The translations under genes were made by a program, and so were the position numbers. The notes beneath the pieces are model-generated. The model did no database searches. It had not been told where the DNA came from and saw only the letters and a list, made by a program, of their open reading frames with translations. From Karstenula rhodostoma CBS 690.94 (Eukaryota; Ascomycota; Dothideomycetes; Pleosporales; Didymosphaeriaceae), in assembly GCA_010093485.1 (NCBI GenBank), contig MU001502.1:1756057-1820056 (forward strand): a DNA stretch of 64,000 bases, in the 5' to 3' direction. This document shows positions 45,070-55,410 of the stretch, piece by piece. Each line of letters starts with the position of its first letter. The first letter of the stretch is position 1.

Positions 45070-48000
45070 CTACGAAGCGTTGTCGGCCGCCTCAATGGTG
45101 ATGCCGTTAATTGAAGCAGAGAAGTTCTTATTTGGAAGAGAAGTGTGTACAGGCTCGTCGACCGTGGAAACGTTGGCACTCGGAAGCGAGCTGCTCTGGG
45201 GGCTTTGTGCTTCGCTCGTCAGCGGAGGAGTGGGCGGGGCATCGGTCGAGATGTCGGAAGAAGCCGCGTGCGGCGTTGGCGTCATTGTATCGAGGCAATC
45301 GTTGAAGTCGGTGCGGTTCATTTTCTTTTCAACCTTCAAGTCTGGTTAGTAGACGGCTCATGCCAGCAGTATTTAAACATACCGAGACAATTTGTTTGCC
45401 GGACATGACTTTTTTGGCCTTGTCGAGCTCCGGTTTGAGGACCGCAACAAATTCTTGGTAATCCCTACGGTTGACGGTCTCGAGGCACTTTTCTAAACAT
45501 GGATTAGCAGGCCTCTAGACAACACACAATCACAGATGACTCACGGATTACATAGTTGCCGTACGGGTCCTTGATGAGCATTTGGAGGTTATTTTCACCA
45601 CGCTCGTTCTTGTCCGTAAGTTTGAGCATGATGTCGCGACGCTGCTCGTTGCTGCCGAACTTTAAACACTTCTCGACCACATTACTAGCGAACTTGTGCT
45701 TGGAAAAGGTGAGCAATCCTTGGTTGACCAGCCCAATGGCCTTGGTGCGATCTTCTGGTGTTCCGTGCTCGATGATGTGCTGGCAGACGTAGTTCCCGTA
45801 CTGATCAGTAATGAGCTTAGAACCTTCGGCGTGAAGCTCGGTAAGGATAAACCTCCGATCCGGTTCTGGAACTTTTTCCAATAGCCGCTGGATGACCCGG
45901 CAGCCATAGGTGTTGACTGAAAGAATTCCAACCTGGCCACGGAAGGCATCGATGATTTTCCTGATGTATTCCAGGGGTACCTTGTCAATGACCTTTTGGA
46001 TGACGTGGTTGCCGTTGCAATCCCTCACACATCTGAGTACATCCTTTTCGAGCTCTTTTACCATTGCCGCTTGTTGCTCAACGAGAACGTACTCCAAAGC
46101 CTTTTGAACAACCCTGCACCCATACATGCCGTTGGAAAGGTGCAATATGTTGCCCATCATCCGGCTGGCTAGGAACTTCTTTTGTGTTTGATCGCCGTGC
46201 TCGAAAAACTTTTGAATCACGTAGTTTCCGAAAACATCTTGCATCAACTGCAGACAATTCTCCTGAATCTCGCGGAAGATTTTGTCCTTTTCGTCACTGT
46301 TGGCGCTCTCAAGTTTCTGCTGGATGAACCGGGACCCGTGTTGGTCACCACTGAATTCGACCACGTTGCCGTAAATGTCCTTGAGTTCGAATTTCTTGTT
46401 GATCTTGCTGGCGTTTTTGAAGTTGTACAAGCAAGAGCTCATTGTCGCCAGATCGAGTGCGTTGCTGTGGTCTCTTGGGGCTCTGGGCGCCTCGACAGGC
46501 ATGACACCGTGGAGGGGCGAAGGCAGGGACTGCATGTTGCTGGTCATGGAAAGTGCGCTAGACATTGGCACCTGGTTGTAAGGATAAGAACCTCGCAGAT
46601 GGTTGGCCTGCAAATGATTGGCTGCAATGAGCTGCTGTAATTGTTGCGGGTGTATCTGCTGGTTTTGATATGGATGGCTGCGTCGGTTATCTTGCTGCTG
46701 CATCTTATGCCCTGCCAGTCTCTGATTCACTAGAGCAATATTGTTGCTGTTCAACGAAAAAGGATAGTCTGGGCGAGAAGGATAAAGGTGATCGAATACC
46801 GGAGGCGTATGAGAGTGCGTCTGGAGGGGACTTTGGTGCACGCCAGTACCATTGGGCGCGCTGTGGCTGTCGAATTGAACGGGCCTGAAGAGAGAATTGG
46901 GCCCGCCGAGGTGGCCGTTGCCGTTGGTGAAACTATCGGGGGTGTAGGTCCCGGATTGCCCGTAGCCATTGGACCTGTCGAATGCCTGAGAGTCGAATGA
47001 GTCGCGTGCAAGAGAATTTTCGTTCAATGCTGGGGTGAAATTCGGTGGAAATGCATTTGTGCTCATGGATGGCCTGTGGGACATTGCTCCAGAAACAGCA
47101 TCATGTTCCAGGCTAAGGTGGCCCAGATTCAGAGACTCGCTTTGTATCGAGCCGCTCCGTTCTTGAAAAACTCGGTTATTCGCAACAGAGAAGGACGACG
47201 TTTGTCGTTGGCCTGGCTGTGTGTATCGTGCATACGTGTCGACGTTTTGGCCGAATTGAAATGGCTCATTGCCATGCCTGGAAGGTGGAAGACTGCCACT
47301 TCTTGATGGCGTGGCGCTTGAGGGGCCCAGGTATTCAGAATTGGCAACGCTACGCCTGTCGTCGGTGGGTGAATGGACCGAGGCTGCATCATGCCATGAC
47401 CCCAGGGAAGCTTCCGAGCGTAATGGTGCGTCGCCTTGGTTGAAACCGAACGACGAGAAGTTGGCGGACGTCAGGGGATCGATCCTGCGAGAAGACGTGA
47501 AGTTCATCGAAGTCGGGTCCAGTAAAGGTTTCGTTGTCTTGGTACCAATGGTTTGGCCAACCGCGCTGGATCGCGAGGTGGGGAAGATGGGGGGAGGCTT
47601 GTCTGCGTACGATTGTGAGGAATCGGGGTGGGCGAGAGATAACTTCCTAGCGGTGGGTGACGGTGCGGGGCGAACGCGCGAAATGTTGGAGGTGTTGTCT
47701 CCCCAGACGCTGCGGCCGTGGTGCCAACCGTCAGATTCGGAGGACGCGACGAGGGACCCAGAGCCGGTCTTGCCTCGTATGGACTCGGCTGATGAACCCA
47801 TGAAGGTGCTGTTCTCTGCGGAGCGTAAGTATTAGATGGGCGACGTGGCCAGAGAGTTTGAGGTATACCTCGAGGACGGGAGCTGTCCCGTAGGCCCGAG
47901 CCCAGGCCGGCACCTACACCACTGCCATTGTTCCAGATGCTGCCACCCCAGCCCAGTGACGAGTGAGATGTACGGTCGGCATCTCCTCCGTTGATGGAAA

Positions 48001-48105
48001 TTCCGCCGTTGAGGTCGCGCGATCGAACCTGCAATGTGTGTTAGGCCATACTTCAGCAGTGACGTAGAGGGTGGGTGTACACACGTTGTTTGTCATGCCC
48101 GCCAT
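45070..48105 (-). CDS. PUF3: Pumilio-family RNA-binding protein, Puf3 type
   Basis: A cytoplasmic mRNA regulator; yeast Puf3 binds UGUANAUA sites in 3' UTRs of nuclear-encoded mitochondrial mRNAs. Exons 48105..48085, 48028..47869, 47815..45545, 45492..45383 and 45333..45070 give 941 aa. Exon 1 codes for just seven residues (MAGMTNN). The first about 520 residues are low-complexity Ser/Asn/Gln/Pro. The Pumilio homology domain then has repeats such as [77 protein letters not shown] and GNYVIQKCLE. The ninth-exon-like tail is Ser/Thr/Pro-rich. Eight repeats and the long N-terminus support Puf3 over Puf4/5; this subtype call is inferred. The last intron acceptor is AAG at 45334, because CAG two bases after the branch CTAAC would give a stop. 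Confidence 0.9.
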
Positions 48106-48306
48106 GCTGGGGCCCAGAGGTTCAGGCGACGAGGCGGCACAGGGAGCGTGGAGGGATGCGAATATACAGTGAGTGGTAGGAATGAAGTGAGAGACTGAAG
48201 ATGCAGCGCGGGGCAGGTTATTGCGTGCAAGCTGAAAAAGGGCTAGGCGTCAGCACGCGGTTTACCCAACAGCGTGCTGCGTGCGAAGAGGCGGCCTACC
48301 AATTAC

Positions 48307-48333
48307 CAATGGGCAATGGGCAATGGGCAATGG
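48307..48333. repeat. CAATGGG heptamer repeat
   Basis: Four head-to-tail copies of CAATGGG in the upstream region of PUF3. Each copy carries a CCAAT-like core (CCAAT or GCAAT), so it may act as a cluster of weak CCAAT elements or be slippage only. Confidence 0.6.
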
Positions 48334-49575
48334 TCCCGTGCGAAAGTGTTGAGAGGAACAAGTGGTTTTGTGGGCGGCGGAGGTGTGGTTTGGTCCAGCG
48401 AAGCGGGGTGGGAGCGAAGGGAGTGCACCGCGGGCGGGCGAGGAAGGGCGCGGTGAGGTGAGGCGTGCGGTGGATATATGGCGTGGGCGCTGGGGAGCGG
48501 TGCAAGGTCGGGCGCTCTCTAGCCTCTGTGCATGCTACGGTCGAAGAAGGGATGGGGTGCCTGCCAGACGGCAGTCCTCCACGGCCAACAAAACGGGACG
48601 CAAGGGCGAGCGGCGGGCGGGCGTGATTGCGGAATGGAGCGTTGAGCAGCAGCACCGTTCCCTGGGTGGGGGGCAGGCGCGATGAGGGACGGGGAGCAGG
48701 AAGGCACAGGTCAAGGTCGAGGTCGAGTGTGCGGCAGCCGCAGGCGGTGGGCGGTGGGCGGTGGCAGCGGGAGAGGCGTGGAGGGCGGCGCAACAGGAGC
48801 AGAGCAGCGCGGTCGCGAGCGTTGCGCTGGTGGGCGAGATGGTGGATTCCCCAGATCTGCGCACTAAGCTCGTTTCAAGACCAACATCGTTAGCTTCCGT
48901 CCCGCGCTTCTGCGAAACTCCGCTGTCTGGCCCAAGGTACGCTTGCCGCAGGGTTGCGCCAAGTGCTACGAGTGAGGCCGAGGGCGAGGACGCTTTGCTA
49001 CTCTCTTCGCCGCCGGCGTCGAGTCTGTCTTGAGGCGGTCGCGTGCGCCAAGCAGGAGTTGCCAGGCGGCGACGATCCAGGAGCAAAAAGGTGAGACAGG
49101 GCCTCGCAGTACACGAGTCTTGATTATGTGCAGAGGCTATGCGTTTCACCAGCTGCCATGCGCCGCATCCCTGCCCGTCTGCTCCAGAGGCCAGCTTCCA
49201 TAAGCCGCCGGCTGCGATCGAGATGCTTCTCGAAGACCGAACCTCGCACGCCTGCCTCTGGATGCCTGAGCCAACCTAACCACGCTCTCACTGGCAGTAT
49301 GTGTGTGGGTGGTGGCCCACTAGCGTCCGCAGCAGAGCGTGCAGTGTGGCTGCCTTTGGTCGCCCTGCAAAAACCTGCTGCGACCGTCACCGTTGAGGAG
49401 CACCAATGCAGCAAAGGTGGGCTTTTGCTTCCGTCTGCGGAGAAAAAGATGGCGTCGCCGACCAAGGTCACGGGGGGGTGGTGACGCTTTGGGAAGGCCG
49501 TGACTGGTGGGTCGACCAGAGGCCGTCTCCATCGAGCATTCCCAACAACTGATCAGTGAGACCGGTAGACGCATC

Positions 49576-49627
49576 CACAAAGCCAAAGAGACGGTTGGCT
49601 TCACAAAGCCAAAGCGATGGTTGGCTT
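49576..49627 (+). repeat. 26-bp tandem duplication
   Basis: Two adjacent 26-bp copies, 49576-49601 and 49602-49627, both starting CACAAAGCCAAAG and ending GGTTGGCTT, with two differences. A related GGTTGGCTT-like or CAAAGCC-like patch is not repeated further. Confidence 0.75.
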
Positions 49628-51194
49628 CGCGGTGCTGTTCTCGTGCTGCGTCGGCGCAAAACAAGCAGAGCGAGCCGGAGAAGATTGGCAATGGTCCCGA
49701 AAGCTCTCCACTCGCCCGCGAACAGCAGTCTTCCGTCGTGATGGAGCACGTCGTCGTGCATTTGCACTTCAATACTTGTGGGGTACTGTGTAGCACACTC
49801 CCAAGACACACGTTGCAGTGCGGACGACTTTGAGGACCATAGCTGCCGTGCGGCACATTTGCTTTGACATTGAACAAGCTCCACAAGCTGTTGTAATGTG
49901 CTGATCGCGTCGCAAGTTACGAAAGCCGGACTGGTGAGAGTTTGCTCGGATGTAGCGTTGCGGTGTTTCAGGCGTGCATTACTGAGAATGGACACTGGGG
50001 AGCAAAGCGTTGCACGGCAGACGAGTGCAAGGTCAAGTAGGGAATCATTCTCCATGGTGCCAGGAATAGACCGCTCGGGGGAAATCGCACGCAGCAGGCT
50101 TCGGGAGTTGGCGCAGACTTCGGGAGTGGGTGCAGACAGCGACAACGGACTTTTCGAGGCTTACTGCTCACGCCAACGGACCACCCTTCACGGAGGCATC
50201 ATGCTGGTCGGATACTAGAGAAGCCGCTGCGACCACACGTTCGCAGTTGGTCTCAGGTCGAAATCTGTCAGTGCCAGTGCCAGTGCCAGACACGTCACGT
50301 CTCGTCGAGGCAGCCAGGCTACCCCGGCATCATCTTGCAGACGTCGAGTAGGTGACGGTCGCTCTGTTTACTTGAGGCTGCCGACCAGCGAGCGAGTCGT
50401 GTCTACAGCAGCCAGAGCACGCGATATCCATTCTTCAATCTGCCTAAAAGTCACATCCTGGCATCGTCCCTGGTCACAGCTTGCCCCTGTCGTGCGGCTC
50501 GAACGGTCTGTCGCTGCGCTCAGGGCCAGTCGCTTCCCGCGCGCACGCCCTCTGCAGCGTCCTCGTCCAGCAACGTCACCCCAGAGCGGCCGGCGCGTAC
50601 TGCTGTGGAGAGGAGATTGAACATGCAATGGCTCGCTGTGAAGCGCGCACCGTTGGCCGTTGGCTATTGATTGCCGCCCATTCGGGCTAGCGCTAGCGTC
50701 TACGCGCAGGAACGGCGGGGCGCGATTTCCGATTGGGCACGGGGCCTAGCCTTGGAAGGTGCGCGCTCATTTATCACCGGCGGCCCGAGCGCCTCACCTG
50801 CCTGTTCCTGGCGGTCAGCAAAAACAGCCTCGTCCCCCTTCTTCCGTCGTCCTTGCTGCTCCTCCAACAACACTCGGCCCTCCCCCTCACCCTCCTTGCC
50901 GCGGTATCGCTTCACTCTTTCAGCGATACTTGCATCCGTTCGTTCGGCCAGCTACGACATTCCCTATCCTCCCCCGGCTCTAAAGAAGGTGCGTGCTGGC
51001 CCCAAACACCGCATTCCGCCAAGACGTCTGTCCGTAGACCGCATCAACACCCCACCGCTCGACAACAATGCGACCCAGCCTACTAACCATGCAAGCAGCT
51101 CATACCATTCTTAATTGCTACTGCTACCGCATCTGCGCCATACCAAGACCCGATCTCACGAATATCTGACGAACCACGTAAACCTACCACCATC

Positions 51195-51722
51195 ATGAAC
51201 TCCATCAGCTTTATCGTGGCGCGCGACGACGACGCCGAGAAGGCTCAAATGAACACTCTGCAGACCACCCTTTTGGTAGCGCTCCTGACGCTATTCGTGC
51301 TCGCCGTAGTGCTGGTCGGCGCACTATTTTTCCTGCGAAGAGTTCGCCGCGCCAGGAAAAACGCAGAGGCACAGCTTCCGTTGTATGAGAAGAGGCAGTC
51401 AAATGTCCGCCGCCTCACCATCCAGGCTACCCGCGAATCTGTCGTTGTCTACCAGGAGCGGAGAGATCTATTGGCAAACTCTTCCAGTCCACCTCCGAGC
51501 CCTGTGCCCGAGATTCGCATTACGTTCCCTGATGAGGTCGACTCAGCTGGCAAACGGCAATCGGGCCGCGTGGTTGTTGTCCGGGTTGGAGAGCACAGTG
51601 TTGGACTAGAGCCTCTGGACGAGGACCTGCCGCCCTACGAGCGCGATGGCGACCGCTTCGACTCGCTCGACCTCGACCGCATCGGCGGGTTGAAGGAGAA
51701 GGACGACAAGTACTACTCGTAA
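51195..51722 (+). CDS. Conserved small single-pass membrane protein
   Basis: A single exon of 175 aa. A short charged N-tail precedes one strong membrane helix (TTLLVALLTLFVLAVVLVGALFFL, about residues 23-46) with a basic stop-transfer RRVRRARKN, so the C-terminus is probably cytosolic. The tail has repeated short motifs: LPLYEKRQS, VRRLTIQATRESVVVYQERR, SPPPSPVPEIRITFPDEVD, GKRQSGRVVVVRVGEHSVGLEPL and LPPYERDGD. This pattern is familiar from Pezizomycotina proteins of unknown function. No enzymatic motif is present. Ser/Pro and Tyr-containing motifs could be sorting or phosphorylation sites; that is speculation. A long pyrimidine-rich leader precedes the start. Confidence 0.75.
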   Translation: MNSISFIVARDDDAEKAQMNTLQTTLLVALLTLFVLAVVLVGALFFLRRVRRARKNAEAQLPLYEKRQSNVRRLTIQATRESVVVYQERRDLLANSSSPPPSPVPEIRITFPDEVDSAGKRQSGRVVVVRVGEHSVGLEPLDEDLPPYERDGDRFDSLDLDRIGGLKEKDDKYYS

Positions 51723-52651
51723 ACCCACCGCAAACTTCCTGCGCATCAACCCGGCCCGCTACCAACCGCTTAGCCGCTGATGTTGATCGCACCAAACACC
51801 GCCACTTGGCTACGACCTACTTTGCTTTTGATGATGGCTCCATAACGACCAAAGCCGTGAACCTGCCGTTATCAGTATTAGCTGGGTTGTGCTCACCTAA
51901 CTGCTCGCCAGATGCCGACGTCCGCCCTTTGGCGTGGGCAATGGATGTGTTAGTGCTGGGTGGGACGTGTCTATGCGCTTGCCCATCAGCGTCACCGTTG
52001 TACTCTGCAGGCTTGCTAGCATACGCACCTGTTCCACCTAGCATCCAGCGCTAAGCTGAACAACGCACACACTACCAACGCTGACGGATTGGCATCGGCA
52101 CCTAGCGAGCAGCCGAGCACAACCCCGTCGACGCTGCTTATCATGTTGGATACCCTTTTCTTAGCCCGTGCCATCGCTACAGATGCGCTGTACGACGGCT
52201 CGAGCTCGCCATGCGGCTCGTTGTATATTTCTCGGAGATGGATGGCTTTTCATCCGACATTGCACCAATGTTCCGGCCGCCTCTCCACCGAGGTTATGTC
52301 CTCTTGTATAGCTCTATTTTCTAATGTATGATAGGCCCTGCGCGTGTGCCGTTGAGCACCTGGGGTATAAATACAATCCATTTGACAGGACACTGTCGTG
52401 TCTATGCATCAACGACTGGTGAGGGTTTTCGTGTGGGTGACAAGTGGTGTGTGTGATTGACAGCGTTGCTTCATCTGCTGTTGCCATGTAAGAGGTTGTG
52501 GTTCACGTTCAAAAGGGGCCGGAGGCGTATGTGAGAAGCGGCGTGGTGACTGCGTGGCCGCTGGTTGCGTGCACGGGAACAGCGTGGTCTGATTGCAAGA
52601 TTTCTAGGGACTTTGGATATCACGGCCCTGGGATATTGTCCGTCTCTTCTC
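51723..52651. other. Convergent intergenic region
   Basis: About 0.9 kb between the membrane-protein gene and the permease gene on the other strand. No supportable gene is present. Confidence 0.35.
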
Positions 52652-54388
52652 TCACCTCCCGCACACCCTCTTCTCCAGATACCTCAGCGGAACGTACAGC
52701 CCCGCGCTCAGCACAAACGCCACCTCGAAGCCCAGATCGCCCGTCCGCGCTGCTATCGGTCCCGTGAACCAGATCTGGTACATGCACGGCACCACCAGGC
52801 CCAGACACCCCAGACTCGCGCCCAGCGCCGCCCATCCCATCGGCAGCCTCTTTCCCTCATCCCACAGCGCCTCGTCCTCCGTGTACGCCGCGAAATCTCC
52901 CCCGCGGATCCACACGTGATCCGTGACCACCACGCCGATGAAGGCTGCAGCCCAGTACCCGATCAGGCCGAGGAAGTTCTCCAGGTTGGTGAAGAAGGAC
53001 GACGCGGCTTTGATGGCGACGCCGATGACAATGGCCGTGATGACGATGCTGAAGAGGATGCGCTGCACGCGGAACAGCCACGGTAGCAGCATCTGGAAGT
53101 TGAGCGTGATCGAGTACATGGTCGCGCTGAGGTTGCCGACCATGCTGAAGGCCAGCACAACGGTCACGAAGCGCCCAAACCCCCCCGCGGGATGCAGCAT
53201 GGCGGCGAGCACGCCACTCGCGGCATTGGACTCGTAGCCGGCCTGCCAGGAGGGGATGTTTGGCGTGGCGCCGCCGATGGCCGCGCCCAGCACCATGAGG
53301 AGGATGGTCGGCAGCGCGAGCCCGATGTACGTGTACAGCGCGATGCGGAAGGGGGGCGCCGTCGGGTGCATGTACGTGGAGAAGTCGCTTGCGAGCGCGG
53401 CCCAGGGCAGCATGAAGCTGGCGACGAGGCCGCCGAAGCTGAGCACCTGCTGCACTGTTGCGGGGGGCACGGTGCTTTGGCGGGAGAGGTCGCTGCCGCC
53501 GCAGCCGGTGGCGATGACGATGGCGAGCAGGGCGGGGACCCAGGCGTACTTTTCGTACTTGTGGAGGGTTCGGAAGCCGCAGAAGGAGACGAGCAGGGAG
53601 AGGAGCGCGATGATGACGATGCCGACGGTCGCGTTGATGGTGGTGCCCGAGCTGACGGCGGAGAGGGCCTGGCCGCCGATGATGGAGTCGACGATGGAGA
53701 AGCCGGTGAGCGTGGCGAGGTTGAGCAGGATGAAGAGCGAGACAAAGTATTTGCTACATGGCTTAGTGTGTACCGCGGTGCTCGGACGGGGTTCAACATA
53801 CCCGTAGACGAATCTCGCCTGGATGAGCTGGCGCATGCCGGTCCTGGGGCCCCATGTGCACATGTATGCCACGGGGATGGTAGACAGCAGCGTGAAGAAG
53901 AGGATGACGAGGGATGCGTCTCGCAGCCCGAGGCCGAAGCTCAGGGTGCCAACCATGCCGGTTGTGATGCTGTGATTTCTTAGCTCTATCCAACACCTCC
54001 TACCAGTGTAAGACAGGACCGAAACCGATATACCTCTCCTTCATCCCCCAAATCCTCTCACAACCACCACCACGAACAAGGAAAACCACACCACTTACGG
54101 CAAAAGATTACAGCTCATGCTAAACCACAGCGTGAAGATATTCGCATACTGCGTCACCGTCCGCTTATCCCACGGCACCGGCTGGCACCCCCTCAGTTCC
54201 ACCCCGGCCCGCTTCTCCAGCACGTCCAGAATGCTCAGCAGACTGCTCGTCCGCGACTCGTCGCCAGACGCGTACACGCCCGCGCCATCCTTCTCTTTCC
54301 GACCCTGCTCTCGCCCCGCATTGGGACCTTCTTCTTCGTCCCGCGGACTGGAAACCACGCCTTCAGCGTCTGCCGTGGCGGGTGTCAT
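52652..54388 (-). CDS. NCS1-family purine-cytosine permease (Fcy2 type)
   Basis: A plasma-membrane proton symporter for cytosine, adenine, guanine or hypoxanthine in characterised relatives. Exons 54388..54099, 53969..53802 and 53753..52652 give 519 aa. A charged cytosolic N-tail (about 95 aa) ends in QYANIFTLWFSMSCNLLP. The first helices follow (ITTGMVGTLSFGLGLRD), then TWGPRTGMRQLIQARFVYG and about ten more helices, including the SxxDFSTYMHPTAP segment and TDHVWIRGGDFAAY. These are standard Fcy2 landmarks, and the length is usual (about 500-530). The ATG at 54388 is preferred over an in-frame ATG at 54499 because a TATA-like element lies between them. Intron phases are clean. The precise substrate is not readable. 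Confidence 0.9.
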
Positions 54389-54419
54389 GTCGTCTTGTCT
54401 CGTCTCGTCCCTTCCGTTG

Positions 54420-54430
54420 TATAATATAAA
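54420..54430 (-). promoter_or_regulatory. TATA-like element of the permease gene
   Basis: On the minus strand TTTATATTATA lies about 32 bp upstream of the ATG at 54388. This implies a very short leader, or use of the element by an upstream start; it also argues against translation from the in-frame ATG at 54499. Confidence 0.4.
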
Positions 54431-55410
54431 CCCGGGAACAGAGGAAGAGTCTGGCGGACGTAGAGTTTCACTGGCAAGACAAAGCGTGGATATCGACATG
54501 AACGAACCCCGATCAGATATATCCCCAACGCATGACTCTTCGCCCCCGACCCGCTTATCAAACCCTCGCTGCGCGCTCTCGACCCTGCATTATCCGCTCT
54601 GTGGTGAAAAATTCCTGGTGCTAAAGGCGGGAGCTAGCTGGTTGGAGACTAGCGACGCAGGGTTGGACGAAAGACGTAGCGGTAGTGGTAGCGGCAGCGG
54701 CAGCGCAGCTGAGGAAGAAACACTGCTGCGGAGGATGGAGGTTACCGACGGAGAGACAGGTTTGAGGGGTGGTTGGCAACGTGGAAGGGAGAGGGGCTGC
54801 TCAGGTCTCCTTCGTGAGATGATGGTATAGTAGTCTTTCGCCAGTACGAAAAGGTACGGAGATAACCTCCCAGTAGTTTCTTTCTACATGAGCCGAGTTC
54901 TATCTTCGCTACATAGCGCCTCCTTTGGTAACCATCGTTCGAGCGTACATGCCTAACCGTTCTCGGCTGGCTCCGAGTCAGGATTATCTCCATCAACGCG
55001 CAGAACATATATAGGATAGCCTCTCCTCCACAATCTACGCACTCTCAAGCATAAGCATCTCACCAACCGACATCATGACGACGAAGATGTCATTACCAAA
55101 GAATCTTTGATTCAGATTGAGACAGCTTTACAGCAACAAATGCTGCAACGCGAGTTCTAAACATGGTGATGGGAGACAAAACCATTGTTGCCGCAACGCC
55201 TGAGAAAACCATCATCGCTACTGCCATGCCCAACAGAGTGAGTGTATTCAGAGGGCCAACGGCCATGGCAATAGTGGCCTGCACAGAGCGCGTCTGTGCT
55301 TGAGCATCCCACGTCGGTAGGAGCAGACTGGATATCTTTTCAACTGCCCACGCATGCCTCTCGGGTTCATGTAGATCGTCCACCATCTCGAGCACAATGT
55401 CGCGAACCAG
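54431..55410. other. Intergenic region permease-SPATA20-like
   Basis: Both neighbours are on the minus strand, so this holds the permease upstream sequence and the 3' flank of the next gene. A hydrophobic 100-codon minus-strand frame (55093-55395) lacks a good start and recognisable family and is not called. Confidence 0.35.

Larger units (their letters stand above)
48106..51194. other. 3.1-kb divergent intergenic region PUF3/51.2-kb gene
   Basis: The longest repeat-free gap of the window. I see a heptamer run (CAATGGG, four copies, 48307-48333) near the PUF3 leader, a 26-bp tandem duplication at 49576-49627, and a pyrimidine-rich start region at 50800-51190 before the next gene. Many reading frames of 60-225 codons occur on both strands, but they overlap and have no motifs. 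Long leaders or non-coding transcripts are possible. Confidence 0.45.

Noticed and set aside
53192..53983. 263-codon plus-strand frame opposite the permease gene
   Set aside because: Gly/Asp/Glu-rich shadow of a GC-rich membrane-protein gene; no independent motif.
55093..55395. Hydrophobic 100-codon minus-strand frame downstream of the SPATA20-like gene
   Set aside because: Lacks a proper ATG at its 5' end, directly follows another gene's stop and matches no family; it could be a remnant, but nothing supports expression.
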